Of a DNA stretch of 19,095 nucleotides, positions 6,999-13,346 are shown in pieces (the stretch's first letter is position 1; each line of letters starts with the position of its first letter). The notes beneath the pieces are model-generated. The model searched no databases. It saw only the letters and a list, made by a program, of their open reading frames with translations, and was not told the origin of the DNA. The stretch covers positions 1-19,095 of the forward strand of contig CAZBWE010000046.1 of assembly GCA_964495465.1 (NCBI GenBank). Reading direction: 5' to 3'. A program made the position numbers and the translations under genes. Source of the stretch: CAZBWE01 sp964495465 (lineage in GTDB: Bacteria > Planctomycetota > Phycisphaerae > Sedimentisphaerales > Anaerobacaceae).

Positions 6999-8654
6999 CT
7001 ATCTATTAATGGCATCGTTGTATTTTACTATCGGTGCAGTTATATGAAACAAAGCTCCGGAGGTGTCTTCTTTTAATCCTGGTTTCCTCTGCTGGTAATA
7101 CACTTCTCTCAAGCTTTTATCGTTCTCCAGGTCTTTAAGATGTCCTGAATTTGCAACAATCCATTCACCCTGCTGATAGTATTCATGGAGCGTCGATACA
7201 TCTCTTATTTCCGGTACAACCTTGCCGAAATACTGAACGAACCTGGTGGATATCCCCCCGTAAGCTATTAGCTTGTCTGATTGTGGTACTATTTGGGCAG
7301 TCTTTTGTGCAAAATCGCGTGCTTCGCTGTTAATATCAAAAAAATTTGAAAAGGTTAAGGCAAAAATCATAACCCAGACAACGATACCGGCAAAACACAT
7401 TCCACAGGCGGCACCAGGTTTTCTTGCAGCGAAGAATACAGAGACAATAATGGTCATCATTATCGCTTCTATGCTGAATATTATAGTCCCTGCCAAAAAC
7501 TGCGGAAGCAGCACCGCAATACAAATTAGGCCGACTATACTGCCCACAATTATTATGACTATATAGCTTTGAAGGGTCCGTTTCACAAAATTAGCACTGT
7601 ATGCTTTGCGTGTAAAAGCCATATCTTCGAACACAATACCAATAAGTATAGCCATCGCCGGTATTAAAGGCAGGATGTAATGCTGCCGTTTACCCAGGTC
7701 GATTGTCAGAAATGCAAAATCCAGAGCAAACCATATCCACAGAAACTTCATTACGGGCTGTTTTTTCTTCCAGACTTTATAAAATGGCGCTGCAAGGGCC
7801 ATCGGCAAAAATATGACCCACGGTGTCACATACTTAAACATCATTAAGAAGTAATAATAAAATGGGTAGCGACCCCTCGCATAAGTACCGAATAAACGGT
7901 CGACAAATTCGTGTTTCCATAAAGTTAAGTCCCAGTTCAGGTTATGGGCAATAATCAATGGCCAGGGTAGTACGATAGCAAGAAAAATAACGCTCCCGAT
8001 AAAAGGCAACAGCTTCGGCAGTACCGACCAATTTTTGCTGATAATGATGAAGAAAAATAGTGGAATTATAACAAGCGGCAGCGGAGCAGGCCCTTTGGCA
8101 AGATTTGCAAGACCAAAACTTACCCAGAAGATAAGTGCGTATGCGACTTGTTGCCTGCGACTGCTGCTGTTGACCGCCGAGTAAAAACTTAAAAAGCACA
8201 AAGTGATGAAAAATGTCAAGACCATATCCGGCCTGGCGCTATGAGAGTTGCGAATGAAAGCCAGAGATGTCGTCCAAACACCCGTGCAAAGCACAGCTAT
8301 CCTGAATGAAAGCCACCTGTTTACAAAATATAGGATGCTTATCGCCGTCAGAACTGCGAAGACGGCGCTTGGAAATCTTGCGGTGAACTCATCAACACGC
8401 CCTGTTATTTTGGCAAAGCTCGCCACAAGCCAGTATGAAAGCGGAGTTTTATTCAAACGCGGCTTGCCATTTAAAGTAGGCATGACCCAGTCACCGCTTT
8501 GGAGCATCTCGCGGGCCGCCACAGATACAAAACATTCATGGCTGTCCAGCGTTTGCTCAGAAAGCATCCAGCAGGCATTTATGGCACAAAGAATCAATAG
8601 GCCGCAGATGACAGGATATTTTGTTCTTTTGAGGATATTCTGATTATTTTCCAT
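6999..8654 (-). CDS. ArnT-like GT39/GT83 (PMT_2) glycosyltransferase
   Basis: A 551-residue polytopic inner-membrane glycosyltransferase that uses polyprenyl-phosphate sugars in the periplasm. The first periplasmic loop carries the family's acidic pair in LDSHECFVS, followed by AREMLQSGDW, NGKPRLNKTPLSYW (the Lys-Thr/Pro-Pro-Leu-Tyr-Trp signature of ArnT/PMT_2 proteins), then about ten hydrophobic segments and a roughly 100-residue C-terminal soluble part. The length agrees with ArnT, which moves 4-amino-4-deoxyarabinose to lipid A, but the acceptor here may differ. A GGAG about 7 bases before ATG (8652-8654) supports the start. It follows the LpxB-N-terminal-domain-like gene by 29 bases on the same strand, forming a two-gene operon, and is convergent with the phosphatase-like gene. 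Confidence 0.85.
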   Translation of the reverse strand: MENNQNILKRTKYPVICGLLILCAINACWMLSEQTLDSHECFVSVAAREMLQSGDWVMPTLNGKPRLNKTPLSYWLVASFAKITGRVDEFTARFPSAVFAVLTAISILYFVNRWLSFRIAVLCTGVWTTSLAFIRNSHSARPDMVLTFFITLCFLSFYSAVNSSSRRQQVAYALIFWVSFGLANLAKGPAPLPLVIIPLFFFIIISKNWSVLPKLLPFIGSVIFLAIVLPWPLIIAHNLNWDLTLWKHEFVDRLFGTYARGRYPFYYYFLMMFKYVTPWVIFLPMALAAPFYKVWKKKQPVMKFLWIWFALDFAFLTIDLGKRQHYILPLIPAMAILIGIVFEDMAFTRKAYSANFVKRTLQSYIVIIIVGSIVGLICIAVLLPQFLAGTIIFSIEAIMMTIIVSVFFAARKPGAACGMCFAGIVVWVMIFALTFSNFFDINSEARDFAQKTAQIVPQSDKLIAYGGISTRFVQYFGKVVPEIRDVSTLHEYYQQGEWIVANSGHLKDLENDKSLREVYYQQRKPGLKEDTSGALFHITAPIVKYNDAINR

Positions 8655-8683
8655 TTCGCTGCTCCAACGCCAGCTTCCTCTGC

Positions 8684-9034
8684 CTAATCCTCACCTTTTG
8701 TGAGAATGGTTATGGTATCCTTTTGAGCACGGCTCTTATAAATCAAATGAAGATTTCGCAGGTATATGAGAGTATTCAGTGAAAATCCGAGGATAAAAAT
8801 GGGATTTTTGATATGGATTGAATAAGCGAGTAATATCAAGCTGCCGACAATGGATATGAACCAGAAAGCTGTCGGCACATGAGACTTTTTTTTATATTCG
8901 CTTACTATCCACTGAAGAATGAATCTCAAACTGAATACCACCTGACCGGATAAACCAACTGTTGCCCAGAAGGGGTCCTGAACAATCTTTTCCACCACTG
9001 CTTGTTTGAAAAATTCGATTTCTTGGTAGAACAT
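8684..9034 (-). CDS. Small membrane protein of the lipid A biosynthesis N-terminal-domain family (LAB_N)
   Basis: A 116-residue protein with about three membrane segments. It matches the LAB_N domain otherwise found at the N-terminus of some lipid-A-disaccharide synthases: FWATVGLSGQVVFSLRFILQ, a QWIVSEYKKKSHVP turn, AFWFISIVGSL, LAYSIHIKNPIFILG and IYLRNLHLIY. These match nearly position by position the family pattern FSxRFxxQWxxSExxxxSxxPxxFW and DPxFxxG. No glycosyltransferase domain follows, so it is not LpxB itself. To my knowledge the family is grouped with PQ-loop/SWEET-type small membrane proteins, and stand-alone copies commonly sit beside ArnC/ArnT-type genes. It may act as a lipid or lipid-sugar translocation partner (inference). 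GGAG about 8 bases upstream of ATG. First gene of the operon with the ArnT-like gene. Confidence 0.85.
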   Translation of the reverse strand: MFYQEIEFFKQAVVEKIVQDPFWATVGLSGQVVFSLRFILQWIVSEYKKKSHVPTAFWFISIVGSLILLAYSIHIKNPIFILGFSLNTLIYLRNLHLIYKSRAQKDTITILTKGED

Positions 9035-9056
9035 ATCTTTTCTCCGGTATTGAATT

Positions 9057-9077
9057 TATATTGTCTGGTACAATATA
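9057..9077. promoter_or_regulatory. Operator-like palindrome over the promoter
   Basis: A perfect inverted repeat: 8-base arms TATATTGT (9057-9064) and ACAATATA (9070-9077) around CTGGT. It covers the predicted -10 box and probable transcription start of the minus-strand envelope operon, the position expected for a repressor site. No regulator gene is present in the window. Confidence 0.5.
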
Positions 9078-9099
9078 GAACAATCTCTGCTAAAGTCAA
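9072..9099 (-). promoter_or_regulatory. Candidate sigma70-type promoter of the LAB_N-arnT-like operon
   Basis: On the minus strand TTGACT (9094-9099) and TATATT (9072-9077) are 16 bases apart. The leader to the ATG at 9034 would be about 30 bases and includes the ribosome binding site. The -10 element lies inside an operator-like palindrome (9057-9077). Confidence 0.55.
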
Positions 9100-9386
9100 A
9101 AAGATAATCGTTGCTGCTTTGAATTACACCTTCACGATTGCATTATTCAAGGAACTGTTGAAATAATAAAACTCAACGTCGAAATGCAGTTAACTTCACA
9201 AGACTCTTTCTCCCCGCCTCCAAATCCAAAAAGAAAAGGTGGGCATTTTTTTCTTGCTTTTTTAGATTTGTCCGATAGAATACAACAACTAATCAAGCAT
9301 TTTCTGTTTTCTGTCATTTCCGGAAAAACGGGAATGTGGATAGTTTATGTATTGATATATATGGAGTTTTGACGGGAGAGTAAACA
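9100..9386 (+). other. Long leader region upstream of ADH synthase
   Basis: About 290 bases without a convincing protein gene, between the envelope operon and ADH synthase. A weak promoter candidate is TTGAAT (9119-9124) with CATTAT (9141-9146), 16 bases apart. A terminator-like hairpin lies at 9213-9251. A 12-codon frame at 9334-9372 encodes MWIVYVLIYMEF and ends 14 bases before the ADH synthase start. GGGAGAG (9374-9380) is a good Shine-Dalgarno for ADH synthase. A 62-codon frame from 9184 contains this mini-ORF but has no Shine-Dalgarno and no recognisable content. Confidence 0.5.
9213..9251 (+). terminator. Terminator-like hairpin in the ADH synthase leader
   Basis: CCCGCC (9213-9218) pairs with GGTGGG (9238-9243) with one G-U pair, plus an adjacent T-A pair, a 17-base A-rich loop and then CATTTTTTT. 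There is no plus-strand gene upstream for it to end, so it could be an attenuator or the 3' end of a short RNA. The long loop makes it a moderate candidate. Confidence 0.4.
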
Positions 9387-10181
9387 ATGATAGGCAAAAA
9401 GATTCGTTTGGAACGGATAATTGACCGAAATTCGCACAAAACGGTAATTATTCCGATGGACCATGGCGTTACGGTCGGCCCTATTGAAGGCCTGGAAGAT
9501 ATGCGGGATGCCGTCAGCAAAGTCGTAGCAGGCGGGGCAAACGCCATTTTGATGCACAAAGGTGTAGTTCACGCAGGCCACAGAGGAGCCGGCAAAGACG
9601 TTGGTCTGATTATTCATTTATCTGGCGGAACATCCCTAAGCCCGGACCCCAATGCCAAAGAGCTTGTCTGCACTGTTGAGGAGGCAATTAGGCTCGGTGC
9701 CGATGCGGTCTCTGTGCATATTAATCTCGGTGCCGAAACGGACAAGGAAATGCTGCGGCAGTTGGGTTATGTTAGCAGCCAGTGCTCGAGGTGGCAGATA
9801 CCACTCGTTGCTATGATGTACACACGCGGCCCAAAAATAAAAGATGAGTACGACGTCAAAAATGTAAAGCACGCCGCAAGGGTCGGCGCCGAATTAGGCG
9901 CTGATATTGTCAAGGTGCCTTACACCGGAAGCATCGAAACATTCTCCGAAGTTGTTAATGGCTGTCCCGTTCCGGTCGTCATCGCCGGCGGACCCAAAAT
10001 GGATAGCGACAAAGATATCTTCAAAATGGTTGAAGGCGCTTTAGAGGCCGGTGCTGCGGGATTGTCCATCGGACGAAATGCATTCCAGCACAAAAATCCT
10101 GAAAAAATGGTCGCCGCCCTGTGCAAGATGGTTCACAACGCCGCTTCCGTAGATGAAGCAATAAAAATTCTACTGGGCTGA
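9387..10181 (+). CDS. 2-amino-3,7-dideoxy-D-threo-hept-6-ulosonate (ADH) synthase, archaeal type
   Basis: A 264-residue class I aldolase of the DeoC/LacD/FbaB superfamily that opens the alternative shikimate pathway by joining 6-deoxy-5-ketofructose 1-phosphate with L-aspartate semialdehyde. The sequence follows the Methanocaldococcus jannaschii enzyme MJ0400 closely: RLERI, VIIPMDHGVTVGPI (Asp25), GGANAILMHKG, HRGAGKDVGLIIHLSGGTS, GADAVSVHINLGAE, MMYTRGP (Tyr145), the Schiff-base Lys in ADIVKVPYTG (K176), and a phosphate-binding end VIAGGPK...GLSIGRNAFQH. The three catalytic residues keep the same spacing as Asp33, Tyr153 and Lys184 of MJ0400 as I recall them. Cytosolic. Strong Shine-Dalgarno GGGAGAG upstream. 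It is 38 bases ahead of dehydroquinate synthase II, the next enzyme, and both are probably cotranscribed. A plain fructose-bisphosphate aldolase is the alternative, but the partner gene argues against it. Confidence 0.92.
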   Translation: MIGKKIRLERIIDRNSHKTVIIPMDHGVTVGPIEGLEDMRDAVSKVVAGGANAILMHKGVVHAGHRGAGKDVGLIIHLSGGTSLSPDPNAKELVCTVEEAIRLGADAVSVHINLGAETDKEMLRQLGYVSSQCSRWQIPLVAMMYTRGPKIKDEYDVKNVKHAARVGAELGADIVKVPYTGSIETFSEVVNGCPVPVVIAGGPKMDSDKDIFKMVEGALEAGAAGLSIGRNAFQHKNPEKMVAALCKMVHNAASVDEAIKILLG

Positions 10182-10216
10182 AATATCATTACCTTTGTGG
10201 TTACTAAGGGATATTT
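10181..10216 (+). promoter_or_regulatory. Intercistronic hairpin over the dehydroquinate synthase ribosome binding site
   Basis: AAATATC (10181-10187) pairs with GATATTT (10210-10216). After a 4-base ATTA bulge, CCTT (10192-10195) pairs with AAGG (10206-10209), closing a 10-base loop. AAGGGA is the Shine-Dalgarno of the gene starting at 10220, so the fold would hide it. The stop codon of ADH synthase (10179-10181) touches the base of the stem, so a terminating ribosome could open it. Confidence 0.45.
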
Positions 10217-10219
10217 AAA

Positions 10220-11215
10220 ATGAAAAAATTGTGGGTAAATGTTGTTCCGTATAAAAAGGATATTGCCATAGCTGCCCTTGAAAGTGGCGCCGATGCGGTT
10301 ATCCTGCCGGATGGTAAAAGCGACACCGTCCGCGAATTCGGCAAAATCAAAACCGTTGAAAAAGATGGCGACATCAAGCCCGGCGTCGACGTCGAGTTCA
10401 TCGATATCTCCTGCAAAGCAGATGAGGATAAAACCGCTTCTGTTCCTGTGAATAAAATCGTTGTTTTAAAGATGCTCGACTGGACGATTATACCCATCGA
10501 AAACCTGCTCGCACGTCGTGGAAAGAATATTATGGTCCAGGTCGAAAACTCGGAGCAGGCAAAACTTATGACCGAAATCCTCGAAAAAGGCGTCAATGGC
10601 GTCGTCTTAAACACTACAGACATAAACGAGCTCAAAAAAACCGCTGATATCATACAGGGCATAAGCGAGAAAGTCCCTCTCGTAACTGCAACAATCACAG
10701 CAACAAAGCAGCTCGGAATGGGTGACCGTGCCTGCCTTGATACCTGCACACAGATGGCTCTTGGCGAAGGTATGCTCGTCGGAAATACCGCTTCCGGCTT
10801 TTTTCTCGTGCACTCCGAATCCATCGATAATCCTTACGTTGCCTCCCGTCCATTCCGTGTAAATGCCGGTGCCGTTCACGCATATGCACTTACTCCGGGC
10901 GGAAAAACAAAATACCTGGCGGATTTAAAAACAGGCGACGAAGTCCTGCTCGTCGATTCTCAAGGCAAAAGCAAGACCGCATACCTCGGCAGAAATAAAA
11001 TTGAAAAAAGACCTATGCTTCTCATCGAGGCCGAGGCCGAAGGTATGCCAATCAGTCTCGTTATGCAAAATGCAGAAACCATTAGACTGGTTGAACCTGA
11101 CGGCAAAGCTGTTTCAGTTACTAACTTAAAACCGGGTGCTCAGGTTATCGCCCATATCGAAAAGGCAGGCAGACACTTCGGTATGAGGGTTGATGAAACC
11201 TTAATAGAGAGATAA
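10220..11215 (+). CDS. 3-dehydroquinate synthase II (archaeal type)
   Basis: A 331-residue cytosolic enzyme converting ADH to 3-dehydroquinate by NAD-dependent oxidative deamination and cyclisation, replacing AroB. It is recognised by the highly conserved central block characteristic of the MJ1249 family: GMGDRACLDTCTQMALGEGM, LVGNTASGFFLVHSES, NPYVASRPFRVNAGAVHAY, then LLIEAEAEG, MQNAETIRLV, VTNLKPGAQV and RHFGMRVDETLIER at the C-terminus. The length is close to that of bacterial members. The N-terminal portion (MKKLWVNVVPYKKDIAIAAL, then ESGADAVILP) also fits. It follows ADH synthase by 38 bases with a possible hairpin over its Shine-Dalgarno and precedes the MgtC-like gene by 3 bases, so the three probably form one operon. 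The product feeds AroDE, encoded on the opposite strand at 596-2266. Known in Methanocaldococcus and genetically supported in Desulfovibrio. Confidence 0.93.
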   Translation: MKKLWVNVVPYKKDIAIAALESGADAVILPDGKSDTVREFGKIKTVEKDGDIKPGVDVEFIDISCKADEDKTASVPVNKIVVLKMLDWTIIPIENLLARRGKNIMVQVENSEQAKLMTEILEKGVNGVVLNTTDINELKKTADIIQGISEKVPLVTATITATKQLGMGDRACLDTCTQMALGEGMLVGNTASGFFLVHSESIDNPYVASRPFRVNAGAVHAYALTPGGKTKYLADLKTGDEVLLVDSQGKSKTAYLGRNKIEKRPMLLIEAEAEGMPISLVMQNAETIRLVEPDGKAVSVTNLKPGAQVIAHIEKAGRHFGMRVDETLIER

Positions 11216-11218
11216 TCT

Positions 11219-11680
11219 ATGATTTGGCCTAACGATTTTATAAGTATAATTTTGGCCGTAATACTTGGCGGCATAATCGGCCTCGAAAGAGAAATGCGCG
11301 GCAAGGTCGCAGGTCTGAGGACAAATATTTTAATCTGCCTTGGCGCAGCCGTCTTTACGATAATTTCGAGGCAAATGGCACTTCAGTATGACGCTTCAAC
11401 CGTGAGAATAGCTGCACAGATTGTTACAGGCGTCGGCTTCCTCGGTGCCGGTGCCATCATTCAGGATGCAGGCGGCATACACGGCTTAACTTCCGCTGCT
11501 ACAATATGGATTGTGGCAAGTGTCGGAATGGCTTGCGGCGCTCAGTTTTATCAGCTGGCGGTTATATCAGCGCTTATTGCAGTTGCCGTGCTGATTGCCC
11601 TTGCAAAATTGGCCAGACCATTGGAACAATATAAAGCAAAACAAATGCTGCAAAGCAAAACTGACAAACAGGACGATTAA
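11219..11680 (+). CDS. MgtC/SapB-family membrane protein
   Basis: A 153-residue inner-membrane protein with four to five hydrophobic helices. The MgtC domain signature is plain: LGGIIGLEREMRGKVAGLRT, then CLGAAVFTIIS, AAQIVTGVGFLGAGAIIQD and GLTSAATIWIVASVGMACG. It lacks the cytoplasmic ACT-like C-terminal domain of Salmonella MgtC and ends in a short charged tail, as in SapB-type short members. The family is linked to magnesium limitation, virulence and ATP-synthase control, but the activity of environmental homologues is not settled. It starts 3 bases after the stop of dehydroquinate synthase II, with AGAGAG acting as ribosome binding site inside that gene's end, so it is the last gene of the aromatic operon. 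Why it is coupled to aromatic synthesis is unclear. Confidence 0.88.
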   Translation: MIWPNDFISIILAVILGGIIGLEREMRGKVAGLRTNILICLGAAVFTIISRQMALQYDASTVRIAAQIVTGVGFLGAGAIIQDAGGIHGLTSAATIWIVASVGMACGAQFYQLAVISALIAVAVLIALAKLARPLEQYKAKQMLQSKTDKQDD

Positions 11681-11753
11681 ATTACGCAATAGAAAAATTA
11701 TCAAGCGTGTGTAAAATAATATGTCAAGAGATAAAAGATAGGAGGAGGTTGAT

Positions 11754-12671
11754 ATGTTTGGCAAAAGTTATTGTTTGGTTGTTTTGTTATTGGTGACGGC
11801 GGTTGTTGGTTGCAGGGAAAAAACTGATGAAATTACGGATTTAGCCGCTGACATAGAAAATCTAAGTGTTGTGGCGCTCGATGCGGAGGTAAAACAGCTC
11901 GCTGGAGGTTTCATATTCACTGAAGGGCCTGCTGCCGACATACACGGCAACATCTTTTTCTCGGATATTCCCAACAATAAAATCCACATATGGTCACTGG
12001 ATGGTAAACTCTCAACCTTTCGAGAGAACTCAAAAGGTGCAAATGGCCTTTACTTTGGTAAAGACGGAAATCTAATTGCCTGCGAAGGCGCTGGCCGACG
12101 ATTGGTTTCCATCAGCCAAAACGGAAACGTAACGGTCCTTGCTGATAAATATCTGGACAAGCGGTTCAACAGTCTTAATGACCTTTGGCTCGACCCCAAA
12201 GGTGGAATTTATTTCACCGACCCTCGATATGGCGATGACAGGAGCGATATGGAGCTTGGAGAGCACGTTTATTATCTTTCACCTGACCGGACAAAGGTCA
12301 TTCGTGTCATCTACGATTTGGTAAAGCCCAACGGCTTAATAGGCACACCCGAAGGAACGTTCCTTTATGTAGCTGACCCAGGCAGCAATCAGACCTTTGT
12401 TTACAGAATCAATAGTGACGGAACTCTGACGGACAAAAAACTTTTTGCTCCTGAAGGCTCTGACGGGATGACCATTGACAATGAAGGCAACGTTTATCTT
12501 ACGACCGGCGTGGTAGCTGTTTACAATAAAAATGGTGAAAAAATTGAAACTATCTTGGTCCCCGAGCATCCCTCAAATGTCTGTTTCGGAGGCGAAGGTA
12601 AAAGTACGCTCTTTATCACGGCCCGCACTTCACTTTATTCACTGCAGATGAGAGTAAAGGGCGTGCAATAG
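11754..12671 (+). CDS. SMP-30/gluconolactonase/LRE-family lipoprotein
   Basis: A 305-residue six-bladed beta-propeller hydrolase, probably a sugar lactonase, exported and lipid-anchored. The N-terminus has a signal peptide with lipobox VVGC (Cys at residue 20). Metal-binding residues of the SMP-30 family are present: Glu in FTEGPAADIHG, Asn in FNSLNDLWLDPKG, Asn in KPNGLIGT and Asp in SDGMTIDNEGNVYLT. The repeated D-G-N-I-F/V-Y-F/L-T/S-D strands are typical blades. GGAGGAGG a few bases before the ATG gives a strong ribosome binding site. It is 73 bases beyond the aromatic operon and convergent with the DUF456 gene 20 bases downstream, with no terminator hairpin visible between them. Exact lactone substrate unknown; a periplasmic sugar-acid pathway role would fit the nearby glycoside hydrolases. 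Confidence 0.88.
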   Translation: MFGKSYCLVVLLLVTAVVGCREKTDEITDLAADIENLSVVALDAEVKQLAGGFIFTEGPAADIHGNIFFSDIPNNKIHIWSLDGKLSTFRENSKGANGLYFGKDGNLIACEGAGRRLVSISQNGNVTVLADKYLDKRFNSLNDLWLDPKGGIYFTDPRYGDDRSDMELGEHVYYLSPDRTKVIRVIYDLVKPNGLIGTPEGTFLYVADPGSNQTFVYRINSDGTLTDKKLFAPEGSDGMTIDNEGNVYLTTGVVAVYNKNGEKIETILVPEHPSNVCFGGEGKSTLFITARTSLYSLQMRVKGVQ

Positions 12672-12691
12672 ACAAAGATTTAATGCTTCTG

Positions 12692-13207
12692 TTACGGCCA
12701 GAAAACAGCAATGGCCACGATAAGCCAGATAACGATGCCGATAGCGAATTTGCTGCTGATACCTAAAAATTCGCCCAGGCCGGCACCTACTCCATAACGT
12801 GCGGATTCCTCCAGTTTCTTACCGCGGGAAAACTCCAGTGCCCACGCTCCTAATCCCGCACCCATACACGCGCCGAGCAGGGTCCCCAATAACAGAATTG
12901 GTATAAAGATGGTGCCGATTATGGCCCCCGTTACGCCACCGACAAGGGCCGCAACAGAGCCGGCCCAGCTTGCACCTGTTCTTCTCGCACCCCGCATTCC
13001 CCCGAGAAATTCAAACAGTTCTCCTGTAACAGCCAGTACCACAATGACAATCAGCGTATAAATGGAAAAAACTCCGTCGCCCCACCGCCACAAGGCGAAA
13101 AGGCATGTCGATATGACAATCAGCCAGTTCCCCGGCAGCCCGAAAACAACCAGCACCAGCCAGATTACATTAACCAAAACCAGCAAAATCGAAAAAAGAT
13201 AGGACAT
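12692..13207 (-). CDS. DUF456-family membrane protein
   Basis: A 171-residue protein with about five hydrophobic helices. It begins with a long helix (LFSILLVLVNVIWLVLVVFG), followed by the family motif LPGNWLIV, then TGELFEFLGGMRGARRTGAS, where the conserved Glu and the Gly/Arg/Ala-rich turn are typical of DUF456, and glycine-rich helices (GGVTGAIIG, GACMGAGLGAW). No biochemical function is known for the family. A TATAAT box on the minus strand (13214-13219) ends 6 bases before the ATG and no Shine-Dalgarno is present, suggesting a leaderless transcript. Convergent with the SMP-30 lipoprotein gene and divergent from the DUF4190/pilin-like gene. Confidence 0.85.
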   Translation of the reverse strand: MSYLFSILLVLVNVIWLVLVVFGLPGNWLIVISTCLFALWRWGDGVFSIYTLIVIVVLAVTGELFEFLGGMRGARRTGASWAGSVAALVGGVTGAIIGTIFIPILLLGTLLGACMGAGLGAWALEFSRGKKLEESARYGVGAGLGEFLGISSKFAIGIVIWLIVAIAVFWP

Positions 13208-13213
13208 AAGTTG

Positions 13214-13219
13214 ATTATA
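13214..13219 (-). promoter_or_regulatory. -10 element, possible leaderless promoter of the DUF456 gene
   Basis: TATAAT on the minus strand lies only 6 bases before the start codon at 13207, so transcription would begin at or next to the ATG. No clear -35 is seen; TTTCAC at the expected distance is a poor match. Confidence 0.4.
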
Positions 13220-13266
13220 AGCTCAAAAAACGCAAAGTGAAACAAATTCTGTTATTTGTTTTAGCA

Positions 13267-13295
13267 TTGACATTGCTATCGCTTGCTCTTACAAT
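13267..13295 (+). promoter_or_regulatory. Sigma70-type promoter for the DUF4190/pilin-like gene
   Basis: Consensus TTGACA (13267-13272), a 17-base spacer and TACAAT (13290-13295). The predicted leader is about 45 bases and contains AAGGTGAT as ribosome binding site. Confidence 0.65.
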
Positions 13296-13346
13296 AGCAT
13301 CTATAAAATTCAGCGGACTTATATATGTAGTTAAGGTGATATTGTT

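Noticed and set aside
9184..9372. 62-residue ORF upstream of ADH synthase as a protein gene
   Set aside because: No Shine-Dalgarno, no family signal and it spans a terminator-like hairpin. Only its last 12 codons were kept, as a possible leader peptide in the findings.
10204..10824. Antisense frame of 206 codons opposite dehydroquinate synthase II
   Set aside because: Ser/Thr/Ile-rich shadow translation of a highly conserved sense gene.
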